Assembly: GCA_030220185.1 (NCBI GenBank)
Contig: JASPKZ010003442.1
Location: 224,501-288,500, forward strand
Direction of reading: 5' to 3'
From: Diploptera punctata
Lineage: Eukaryota; Arthropoda; Insecta; Blattodea; Blaberidae
Length of the DNA: 64,000 nucleotides
Part shown: positions 55,601 to 64,000 of the stretch, one piece after another
Numbering within the stretch: the stretch's first letter is position 1
Layout: each line of letters starts with the position of its first letter
Notes under the pieces: model-generated
The model's database searches: none
What the model saw: only the letters and a program-made list of their open reading frames with translations
Told to the model about the DNA's origin: nothing
Made by a program: the position numbers and the translations under genes

Positions 55601-56300
55601 TTATCCACTAATACATGATCTATCTGGTTCCAAGTTTCCTCCATCTGGGGACGTCCAGGTGTATTTATGAATATCCTTATGCTGAAATGTTGTGCTCTTA
55701 ACAATGAGATTCTTCGATGTGGCAAATGTGACTAATCTAACGCCATTGTCGTTACTATCTTCATGAAGACTGAATTTGCCTATTGTTGGTTTGAATATAT
55801 CTTCCCGCCCCACTTTTGCATTAAAATCTCCTAAGACAATTTTCATATGATATCGTGAAAGGCTATCAAATAAGCATTCTAATTCTTCATAGAACTCATC
55901 CTTGATCTTGTCATCTTTATCTTCTGTGGGGGCATGTAAATTTACAATTATAAAATCATGTCGTTTACCCTTTAGAATTATGTATGATATCCTATCACTA
56001 ACAAACTTAATATCTCGGATAGCGGATAGGATCCTCCTTCTGACTAAAAAAACCCGTTCCAAATGCAGGTCTTTCTGCACCCCCGTAGTATAACGCAAAG
56101 CTTCCTGATTCCTGACTACCTTCTCCTGGCCACCTAACTTCCTGTAAAGCGACTATATCCAAGGGCGATTTATCCAATTCCCGCGTTAATATCTCTAGTG
56201 CCCCGCTATTGTATAAAGTCCTAACATTCCATGTTCCTAGGAACATGTCCCTGTGTTTGAGCCTTTGGCATGGGTTCCTTGAAGTAGTCCCCGCCCGGAG
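55601..56300 (-). pseudogene. RTE APE endonuclease (copy 2)
   Basis: Two frames joined by a shift near 56050: GTWNVRTLYNSGALEILTRE and LQEVRWPGEGSQESGSFALY in one, then IVNLHAPTEDKDDKIKDEFY, KIVLGDFNAKVGREDIFKPT and FQHKDIHKYTWTSPDGG in the other. Catalytic Glu (QEVRW) and GDFN are intact. Confidence 0.85.
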
Positions 56301-56442
56301 AACCGAATGGGGGACTATTTGACCTCCGGAAAATTTTACCCCAGATGCAGCAATGCTACCGCCGGCATAGCTCTCAGGATCATTTAAGCACGCAAGCCAC
56401 TCCACCACGAAAAGGTAAAGAATACCATGGAGGGAAATAATA

Positions 56443-56506
<64 letters not shown>
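56443..56506. repeat. (AAT)n microsatellite
   Basis: About 20 AAT units just beyond the 5' end of the RTE copy. Confidence 0.95.
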
Positions 56507-56532
56507 TAATTGCGCACAATCGTGCAAAATTA

Positions 56533-56945
56533 TTAATTGACATATTGCACTAATGACACTGTCACTTTGGAACACAGTTCCAGATAATATCTTGTACACT
56601 TTAGTCCGCACAATTTACGTCTGCAACTGTCTTCGATTTGATGGTAAGAGTTATTCACACACAATTTGTGATGGAAGCTGTGGACTGAATAGCGGTTTAT
56701 CTGGTGCCGTAGTTCCTCGATTGGTCCACACCAGCTCCTATCTATCATGGCAGATGTCCAATAGAATTCTTCAGGAATGTCATCCGGCTTCTGTCTTCTC
56801 TCTTGCATAAGTTGCTCATATGCTTTAGTGGATGGCAGGTAGTAGCGCATCCTGAGGTCTTCCAGGAAGAACTGTTCTCTTCCTAGTACATAGACCAGTC
56901 ATAGTTATCGGTCATGGGCGGACTAGTGTTACGATGCTCACATTT
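56533..56945 (-). pseudogene. LINE C-terminal fragment with zinc knuckle
   Basis: The minus strand reads GREQFFLEDLRMRYYLPSTK, AYEQLMQERRQKPDDIPEEF, RHQINRYSVHSFHHKLCVNN, CRRKLCGLKCTRYYLELC. The cysteine-histidine spacing resembles the C-terminal knuckle of LINE-Y (CLCKLCDQKCQQYHLIDC), so it is probably the same group. No RT core remains. Confidence 0.5.
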
Positions 56946-57804
56946 TGTTCCGGGGTTCAAAATGAGTTGGGATCGATGGATTTTTTTAAGAACTTGAATG
57001 TCCTGGAAGGAAAGTAGATTTACGACACGTGAAAGAATTTCAATTCTTAAATAAAATATCTCTCAGTAATATCTCTGCCCTTTCACTTCAAAATTTAAAT
57101 TTCGATGCTAATAACCTGAATTCTAAAAGGCGTCCTTTTTTAAAAATACTAACTTAACACAATATGTACTAAGTGGAGTTTCAGTAAATAATTGGAACAT
57201 TTCATGACGCCGTCAACAGCCAGAGACGGCGCCCCAATGCGACGCTGTGCATATTTTGAGAATCTTAGATTTAGACAGTTGCTATTTTTTCTAATATACA
57301 GCAAATGAAATTCGGATGTGAAGCTTATATAAAGAAGAGACTAAGTTAACATTTTCAATTCAAGTAAGCGAAAGTCGCTGAAGAATAAAGTAATGAGGAG
57401 TAATGGTACATTTTTTACAGTGCCGAAGGGTGTTCACATAACCCTTTTGACCTTCAAAAAAACTCTAAAGAAGAACTGAGTATGATAGCTCTACAATTTC
57501 ATGATCTTATAACTTATAATTCTATAAACCATTGATTTTTTTGCTCAAGGCATTTCAGCGGATCTTAAATCCATGGCTTTAAACGTGCTCCTGAAATGTT
57601 TAGAAAAATCGCGTCAAATCGTTAATAATATGATTACGATTATTTCTTGATTATGTATCTATGTATAATGAAGCAAAAATCAAGCAATCGTACCTAACTG
57701 TTATCATATCGTACAGTTAAACCAACTCTAGAATTTATAAAAACAAAAGTGAGATTTTTTGTTTTCTCTCTGAGTGCCGGTTTCGTAATGAACTTTATGT
57801 TCTA
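56946..57804. other. no gene recognised
   Basis: AT-rich except for a short GC-rich patch at 57205-57248 (GACGCCGTCAACAGCCAGAG, ACGGCGCC). No frame of note. Confidence 0.5.
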
Positions 57805-57987
57805 TTATTATCTCACTATGATGGTTGACCAGCGGCTCGCTTTGTTTCCCCGCAGCTGTTATATATAATTAAATACAAAGATGCCGACTATCATCGAGTA
57901 CCAGTACGTGAATGTCAATCGTTGTCAAGCAATGTCGCGGCACCCGCTTTTATATAAACGGACAACCATCATAGTGAGGCGATAATA
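57805..57987. mobile_element. about 180-bp MITE-like element
   Basis: CTCACTATGATGGTTG (57813-57828) is repeated inverted as CAACCATCATAGTGAG (57963-57978). Outside these, ATTATTAT faces GCGATAATA, extending the match to TATTATC with a 3-base gap. The interior is GC-richer and non-coding. Confidence 0.65.
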
Positions 57988-58059
57988 TCTGAAAAAACAT
58001 AAAATTTAAATGTTTATTGTTAATTGTTATTTTCTCTTATAATCATATAATAATCTTAA

Positions 58060-58060
58060 A

Positions 58061-58113
<53 letters not shown>

Positions 58114-58146
58114 TAATAATAATAATATAATAATAATAATAATAAT
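58060..58146. repeat. (AAT)n microsatellite at a LINE 3' end
   Basis: AAT run ending at the 3' end of the minus-strand LINE-Z. Confidence 0.95.
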
Positions 58147-60356
58147 TTGTTTATTTATTTATATACAGAATTTTAATGTTTACACATCTTTCTGTGCCTA
58201 AAGTTTTATTTTTCTTCTCCACTCGTCTCTCTCCATCCAATCCGTGTCCTCTAGTTCTCTTGCTCTCATTCCAGTTCTTATTTCCTGCATCCACGAGTTT
58301 CGAGGTCTTCCTCTCCTCCTTCTTCCAGGTGGACACCATTACAATGTTTCCTGGGTTATCGTTCTTCTTGCAATCTCGTACGTGCCCATACCAATTTAAT
58401 TGCTTATACCGTATATAATCTACTATTGAATAACCAATATTCATTTTTCTCTCTTATGACAGTATTTCTTATTTTGTCTAATTTTGAACATCTTGCTGCT
58501 CTCCTCAAGAAATCCAGTTCCATCGACATACATTTTTTGTTGAATTTCCAAACTTCAGCTCCATATGTGACAGTACTTCCCACTATTGAATTATATATTT
58601 GTAACTTATTTTTCCTGGTTATATGTCTGTTCCATAAGACTCCATTCATCATTGCTGTTATTGCTCTACCTATATTTATTCAGTTCTTAATATCCCTTTC
58701 TTGTTTATCCTCTTTATCTAATTTTACTCCCAGATACTCAAATTCGTCACATCCTCTAATATACCCCCTTTCATCTTCTAATATCAAATCTTCGGTTTCG
58801 GCTCCACATCCCATATAAAATGTTTTTTCTAAATTTATTTTCAAAGCCCAGTTATCGTATTCGTCCAATAATTTTCTGAACATAAACTCCATGTCTTCAT
58901 ATTTTTGAGCAATTATCTGGTCATCCGCAAATAACAGTGTATATATTTTATCTGTTGGTCCATCTCAAATTGGTACTCCCATTCCTGAACATTTTTTTGC
59001 TCCAGTTTGACAGTGCTTTTTGTATAAATATCTTAAATAATGTTGGTGATATGCCACAACCTTGACGAAGGCCTTTTGTTACTTTAATTTCTTCTGATAT
59101 ATATATATTCCAATTTGAATTTTAGATACTGCATTTTTATACAAATTTTTATTGCATTAATAATTGTATCGTTTATGGCCATATCTTCTAATGCTTCCCA
59201 CAACTTTCGTAAAGGTACAGTGTCATATGCCTTTTCTAAATCCACAAATGTGAAATGAACTTGTTGGTTATTATTTGTCTTTTCAATCAATTGTTTTACC
59301 ACAAATATGTGATCAATTTTAGGTCTCTCAGGCCTAAAGCCTGCTTGTACTTCATTCTCCCTATGTTTATAATTTTCTTCCAAATAGTATTTGATTATTT
59401 TTCCATATATACGGTTAAAAACATTCATTACGGTGATTCCTCTATGATTACTGCACTCATCCTTTCTTCCTTTCTTATGAATGACTGATATCAACCCAAT
59501 TTTCCATTTTACTGGTACATTTTCTCCGTTTAGGCATCTCTCAAAAAGTATCCTTAACAATTCAAATAATTTCCTTGTGCCATATTTAATTAATTCTGGC
59601 TGTACTCCTTCTTCCCCACAAGCCGTTCCATTTTTTAAACTTCCAATTACTGTCTCAATATCTAAATGTATACTCGTTCTGTTTTGATCATCAGTTTCCT
59701 CTGCAATTCCACTTAAAAATTCCAAACGATCTTCACTCAATAGCTTGCTAAAATATAATTTCCATTCATTTAAAGAAATTCCCTGAATATCGATTTTATT
59801 ATGTCCTGGCTTTCTCAAATTTTTCAAAGTTCTCCATGCCTCGGAACACCTTTTTCCTCCAATATAAGTCTGAATTATTTGACAGGTTCTTTCCCAATAT
59901 TTATTCTTTTCTTTTGTCACCTTCTTTCTTACCTTTGCTTGTGCTTTTTTATACTCCATTTTGTCCGTCAAATTTTTTGTACTTAACCATTTAAGATATT
60001 TACTTTTTTTATCATCTACATCATTCTTAATCTCCTTGTTCCAAAAATAAGTTTTTTCTTATTCTCCATTTCCTTTTCTCCCAAACCCTCCATAGCAGCC
60101 ATATGTATATTTTCGACAATATACTGATATTATTTTTCAGGAGTATCAGATGTATTTTCAATTAACTTTTCGTCCAGCCTCTTGCGGTAAAGGTAATCGT
60201 CCTCTAACAACTGAGTATTATATAGAGGTGTGTGCGTAATTTCTGATGTCTCCAATTTCTCTTCCTTATCGTCACTCTTATTAAAATATGGAAAACATAT
60301 TTTTGCATTTACCAAACAATGATCACTGCCACAGGTTGGGCCTCTATACACTCTAA
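58147..60356 (-). mobile_element. LINE-Z, 5' truncated
   Basis: A LINE distinct from the RTE and LINE-Y families. On the minus strand: the end of an APE endonuclease (VRVYRGPTCGSDHCLVNAKI, with SDH, near 60350), linker, RT (next entry), FADDQIIAQKYEDMEFMFRK (catalytic FADD near 58930), DWALKINLEKTFYMGCG-like, YLGVKLDKEDKQERDIKN, YNSIVGSTVTYGAEVWKFNK, LDFLRRAARCSKLDKIRNTV, QLNWYGHVRDCKKND and a 3' end at an (AAT)n tract. Several frameshifts. 5' truncated at an (AAT)n tract. Confidence 0.85.
59084..59971 (-). pseudogene. LINE-Z reverse transcriptase N-terminal half (295 codons)
   Basis: Open frame: YKKAQAKVRKKVTKEKNKYW (linker), KNGTACGEEGVQPELIKYGT, WKIGLISVIHKKGRKDECSN, HRGITVMNVFNRIYGKIIKY, QAGFRPERPKIDHIFVVKQL, and VDLEKAYDTVPLRKLWEAL (first catalytic Asp, about residues 242-250). 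It then runs out in a frameshift near 59090. The FADD half is in other frames downstream. Confidence 0.85.
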
Positions 60357-60360
60357 CATA

Positions 60361-60364
60361 TAAT

Positions 60365-60413
<49 letters not shown>

Positions 60414-60440
60414 TAATAATAATAATAATAATAATATATT
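60361..60440. repeat. (AAT)n/(ATT)n microsatellite
   Basis: AAT tract at the 5'-truncated end of LINE-Z, ending in TATTATTATT. Confidence 0.95.
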
Positions 60441-60724
60441 ATTATTATTTTGAGTGTTGTAGAATTTAACAATTATATGGTATAAAAAATTGAATATGGG
60501 AGAAAAATAAGAAAACACTATTGTAAAAAATAGAAGAAAGAAATAGAATTAAACGAGTTAATTCAATACATTTGGATGTCCCGAGTTAAATATTAGTAGC
60601 GACAAACCTAATTGAGGTTTCTTCATGGTTCTGTTCGGTTATCAAGAAAGACATGCTTGGGTTGAATTTCTTACCTTGATTCATTTCGTCATTCATCATT
60701 ATTCCTTGACGGAATTCTGTCATG

Positions 60725-62000
60725 CCAGTCTCCTCGCTGGTCTCACAACAGCGGCAGGTCGCCTCTCCGGGTGGCGGATAGGATAATGGTCGATGGAAAT
60801 ATAAGCCTTAAGTGAAACTTAACTCATGTGCAATTTGTATACTCGTCCGGAGGTGAGCGACCTGGCGTACCAACAGCTCTACTATGGATCACGGCTCCAT
60901 TCTGTACCCACGTCAGTGGCAAGACATTTCCCTGGTTGGCAGACATGGGATACGGTCCGCGAATCTGCCAGTCCTCCCTGCTACATCTGATGGTCTCGTG
61001 GACCAATGAATTCCCATATATTGTATTAGTGCAATATTGTATTATGTGACACACTGTTGGATTTTGATGTTGCTCCATTCTGGTCTCATAGAAATTGCAG
61101 GACAAATTATAGGATGACAGAACGGAGCATGACCGATGAAATTGCGCAGTTTGATGGCAATGCGTTGGCTCCCGGCTAAGTTTGAGGACTTGTGAACCAT
61201 CTGTGGGTCAGTAGGAGATGAGCGCTCTGTCTTATTACCGTATGTGGCTCCCTGTTGAAGTTTGAGTTCTCTCCGAGCTGGTCTCACAGCAGCGGAGGAC
61301 ACTTCTCCGGCTGGCGAGAACGAACGCGCGAAGAGCCATAGTTTGGGTGTTCTGATGTCTCACGGCTAAGTCGACAGATGTTGAGCGCCCTGTGCACTAA
61401 AACGCTCATACTGTACAGGCTGACTCCGCGCTGCACTCACAACAGCTGCATGACATGTAACCGGTTGGCGGACAGGGAGGTGGTATGATGTCCATGGATT
61501 TGATTTTTGTTAGTCTTCAGTCCTTCGGATAAGTCCGATGGACTCATGGGCCATTAGTGGGATCGGCAGGAGATGTGCGCCCTGTCGTACTATGTGGCCT
61601 CCTGTTGGAACTTGGTGTCGCTCCGTGCTGGTCTCAGCAACGGCAGTACGCTTTTCCGGCTGAAGGTTCGGGGTATGGCCGATGGTACTGCGCAGTTTGG
61701 TGACGCTGCGTTGACACCGGCTCAGTCTAAGTACTCGTGGACCATCTGTGAGCTCACCTATGGTTGAGCGCCCTGGTACATAATAAACTCATCCTGTAAG
61801 GCCTGTTGTGCTTGCAAGCTCTTCGCCGGTCCCCACGACGGCAGCAGAACACGTCCCCGGCTGGTGTACATGGAGACGGTCAATATATTTGCTAGACTTT
61901 TTAATGCTTATCATTCATCCAGACTCGTGGAACAACTGTGGAGTTTCCAGAGGGTGAGCGTCCAGGCGTACTATTAGCTCGACAAATGCGCTGAAATTAT
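60725..62000. repeat. ancient GC-richer tandem array, about 190-bp unit
   Basis: Three motifs recur in the same order. (1) GCTGGTCTCACARCAGCGGC then TTCTCCGGCTGGCGGA, near 60736, 60893 (weak), 61078 (weak), 61276, 61430, 61626, 61826. (2) GACTCGTGGACCATCTGTG, near 61001, 61180, 61541, 61733, 61922. (3) GTTGAGCGCCCTGNCGTACTA, near 60855, 61220, 61383, 61575, 61766, 61956. The last four spacings of motif 3 are 163, 192, 191 and 190. About seven units, much diverged. Confidence 0.75.
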
Positions 62001-62401
62001 TGCAAGCCTAGGAACTTGGGGAGGAGTTGACTTGATAATAGGGCACATGGACAGCAGTCTTGGGTATTTGGGCAAGTCGCCCGAGACAACCCAGAGGGTG
62101 CAGGTATTTATCATTATTTCGTAATTCTCAAAGTGTATGAATACTATGTAAGCAACATATTAAATTAATATTAAAATATAACTGATTTTAAATCAGATTA
62201 ATTATTAATAATTTCCACTCACAAATAACTTTTTATTGATCAGATCTTTCTCTGCAAATGGGATATGAACACACAAACTTAATTTAACTAATTTTTATTT
62301 GGGCATATGAAATTACCATACTAGTAAACACCCAAAGATTCAAGGCGCGATATAACCAAAGAAGCCAAGCGTCTCAAAAAATGAAATATTGATTATTTAT
62401 T
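62001..62401. other. no gene recognised
   Basis: The first 110 bp are moderately GC-rich and may be the flank of the array; the rest is AT-rich. Confidence 0.5.
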
Positions 62402-62770
62402 AGTCCATCGCTATGGCTTAGTAACTAAAATAGCTGTTCCAGTCTGCAGCCGACTGTTGAGGAGCTCACAGATAACACGCAGTATCTCCTGATGAGGTCT
62501 ACCGCAACAGTAGACGAAACGTCGAGTATGAAGACAATTGGACCACGGCCTATAAGCCCGGAAGACGAACCAAATATGGATCAAGACGCCGGCCGTGAAC
62601 CTACAATTATATATAAAATAGCTGTCTCTGTTGCAGCGAACCCATGTCTTATCCCTGGTTCGAACAAGCTTTTTTTTTCCCCTGTAAGACAAATGTCAAG
62701 AAATTTTAAAACCCAATTAGTCCCCAAATACCATATGGCTATCATAAACAGCCATATAATATTGCCTTAT
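62402..62770 (+). mobile_element. SINE-B copy, diverged and split
   Basis: Head AGTCCATCGCTATGGCTTAG, B box GGTTCGAAC near 62659, CCTGTAAGACAAATGTCAAG, AGTCCCCAAATACCATATGG. An insertion at 62438-62613 separates the first 36 bp from the rest. Confidence 0.75.
62438..62613 (+). mobile_element. 176-bp insertion with hammerhead-like core
   Basis: Flanked by the 12-bp repeat TAAAATAGCTGT (62426-62437 and 62614-62625). It contains CTGATGA (62489-62495), a 6-bp stem GTCTAC/GTAGAC with a 7-nt loop (62497-62515), and GAAAC (62516-62520), in the order of a hammerhead ribozyme catalytic core. The distal part (GACCACGGCCTATAAGCCCG, GCCGGCCGTGAACCTAC) matches the right arm of the insertion at 45572-45824. 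Penelope-like elements and small retroelements are known to carry such motifs; that assignment is inference. Confidence 0.7.
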
Positions 62771-62977
62771 TTAGTATGAATCGATGAGTAAATGGCGTGT
62801 TTCTTAAATGTTCTTCTTGTTTCGGAAGTGGTATTCAGAAATTAGCTTATTACTCATCTATTACAAAACATTGTAGGCATATGGATAAAAAAAAGCATAT
62901 TATGTGATCAGAATTATTTTTTTACCAACAGTTGGTATAAAACATTGTGCTACGTGGGGCACGTAAAAGTATGTAGG

Positions 62978-63405
62978 GGAAGATTGGACAAAACAGGGTA
63001 ATTGTACAAACCGGGGTACTCTCATATTTTCGCGATTACAACTGTCATATTTCAAATGATTGTCGACCTACTTTAAAAATGGTACCCAATTATAAAATAT
63101 TTCATTTGGTGCCGATTTTTTTTTTGCCAGCGAAAAAAAAGTTGTATATCGTGTTCGTATTTGTCAGCAGTTAATATTAATATTTCTGCGTTAAAGGGTA
63201 CCTTAATAATCTTCAACTCAATGATATTTTCACAATGTAAGTTTATATTATCATTTAATAGATATATTTGTATATTAATTCACAAAAAGCATGCTTCTAT
63301 CCTCTGAATTTCATCCACGTAATTGTTTAAAAGTAAAAAGGAGCGCAGTTGTACAAAACGGGGTAGTAAACAGTTCTCTAAAATGGGGTACCCCAATTTA
63401 TCATC
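62978..63405. repeat. element with repeated TTGTACAAAMCGGGGTA motif
   Basis: Near 62990-63025: GGACAAAACAGGGTAATTGT, ACAAACCGGGGTACTC. Near 63347-63400: AGTTGTACAAAACGGGGTAG, AAAATGGGGTACCCCAATTT. The repeats are direct with one small palindrome (GGGGTACCCC). The interior is AT-rich and non-coding. Confidence 0.45.
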
Positions 63406-63408
63406 CAT

Positions 63409-63757
63409 GTCCCGCTCTGTAGCCGAGCGGTTTTTAGGCAACACGCTTAGACCAGAGTTACGGGATTTATACTGGTTCCAATCTTGATGGGGGAAGAAAT
63501 TTTCTCATGGAATTTCGGTCATCCTGTGGGACAATTGCTCAACCAACACAGTGAGGAATTTGGGTAGCTACAATAAGTAGCGGCTCCTGGTTGAGAAAAC
63601 TAGCTTCAACAGCTGGGGAAACTGACATGGTGATCAGATTTCACTCCTAAACTGGTTCGATAATCGTTCATTCTGTGATCTACATGTGGATATGAGCCCG
63701 CCAGCAAGCTGGTAGGCCAAATACCTTCAAGATCTGTCGTGCCATTGAGTTTTGTTT
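63409..63757 (+). mobile_element. SINE-C copy, diverged
   Basis: CCCGCTCTGTAGCCGAGCGG (A box), ACTGGTTCCAATCTTG (degraded B box), TTTTCTCATGGAATTTCGG, GTGAGGAATTTGGGTAGCTA, GATCTACATGTGGATATGAG, GTCGTGCCATTGAGTTT: the same block order as 35611-35948. Confidence 0.8.
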
Positions 63758-64000
63758 GGTTTTATCCTCCCCTCTAGTAATACATTTGTTTTTCTCTGTA
63801 CACATATCGAGAAAACACACAGAGTTCTAAATATCAAAGAAATACAACAAGGTTGTAAGTTCATTCCAAAACTTACTGTTACATTTTGGCCTCTTGCAAA
63901 AAAACGGTACGTAACTAAAGTATTTGAATATTAATTGTAACTTAAATTTACACTTAATTTATAATTAGTGGCGAGGTATTATCAATTATTACTGATTAAT

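Larger units (their letters stand above)
53280..56420 (-). mobile_element. RTE-clade LINE, nearly full length, second copy
   Basis: Minus-strand sister of 41213-44460 with the same 5' leader (GTGGTGGAGTGGCTTGCGTG at 56405-56385) and the same 3' end (CGATAGTGCCAGTGAGTTAG). The endonuclease spans about 56290-55490, the linker 55440-54840, the RT 54734-53850 (with LYVDFKK near 54395, NGLKQGDALSPLLFN near 54245 and VYADDVVL near 54100), and the C-terminus reaches LARDRDVWRAYVRAAMNLRV near 53310. Frame shifts occur about every 400-600 bp, several in T or A runs. It keeps Trp and Glu codons where the plus-strand copy has stops. Confidence 0.9.

Noticed and set aside
62489..62524. Calling this a functional hammerhead ribozyme
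   Set aside because: One extra base separates CTGATGA from stem II, and stems I and III could not be drawn convincingly by eye, so it is reported only as hammerhead-like.

Overview
ORGANISM. This is AT-rich nuclear DNA from an animal, with no supportable host gene, no rRNA or genuine tRNA gene, and no bacterial features. It is a graveyard of transposable elements (TEs): several LINE lineages, at least five tRNA-derived SINE families, piggyBac, hAT, pogo/Tc1-like and unclassified DNA transposons, more than twenty (ATT)n/(AAT)n microsatellites and a 43-bp satellite. The mix (RTE-clade LINEs with a GTGGTGGAGTGG-type 5' leader, tRNA-SINEs, piggyBac) fits a large arthropod genome, most likely an insect of cockroach or termite type. 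The species assignment is inference from general familiarity and was not tested. Family names SINE-A to SINE-F, LINE-Y and LINE-Z are labels used only here. LAYOUT. 1-3300: 43-bp satellite array, its left edge outside the window. 3.4-8.2 kb: decayed LINE reverse transcriptase and SINE copies. 8.4-18.4 kb: SINEs nested in pogo-like elements, microsatellites, a small hAT-like MITE and LINE tails. 18.4-22.3 kb: a truncated RTE LINE that has lost its YADD block, an internally deleted 'half-LINE', and another RTE tail. 22.4-34.5 kb: the most informative locus. A piggyBac element carries a second DNA transposon (itself hit by a SINE) and a LINE. The whole nest was then cut by an inversion of about 4.6 kb whose breakpoints can be placed by rejoining open reading frames. 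34.5-41.2 kb: SINEs, LINE 3' ends, a foldback hairpin, a 33-bp in-frame minisatellite and an inverted SINE pair. 41.2-44.9 kb: a nearly full-length RTE LINE on the plus strand, with broken frames. 45-51.5 kb: a SINE with a near-perfect 97-bp-arm palindrome inserted in it, candidate DNA elements, a hAT-type MITE, and long stretches with nothing recognisable. 51.6-53.2 kb: the second copy of the unusual double-terminal-repeat transposon. 53.3-56.4 kb: a second nearly full-length RTE LINE (minus strand). 58.1-60.4 kb: a different LINE. 60.7-62.0 kb: an old, GC-richer tandem array of about 190-bp units. 62.4-64 kb: SINEs, a small insertion with a hammerhead-ribozyme-like core, and an element with repeated GGGGTA-type motifs. 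HOW THE PARTS WORK TOGETHER. There is no operon or pathway here. The relationships are insertion order, shared ends and target-site duplications (TSDs). The SINEs presumably relied on LINE machinery in trans, and the short DNA elements on transposases supplied elsewhere. Every transposase or reverse transcriptase frame seen here is broken.
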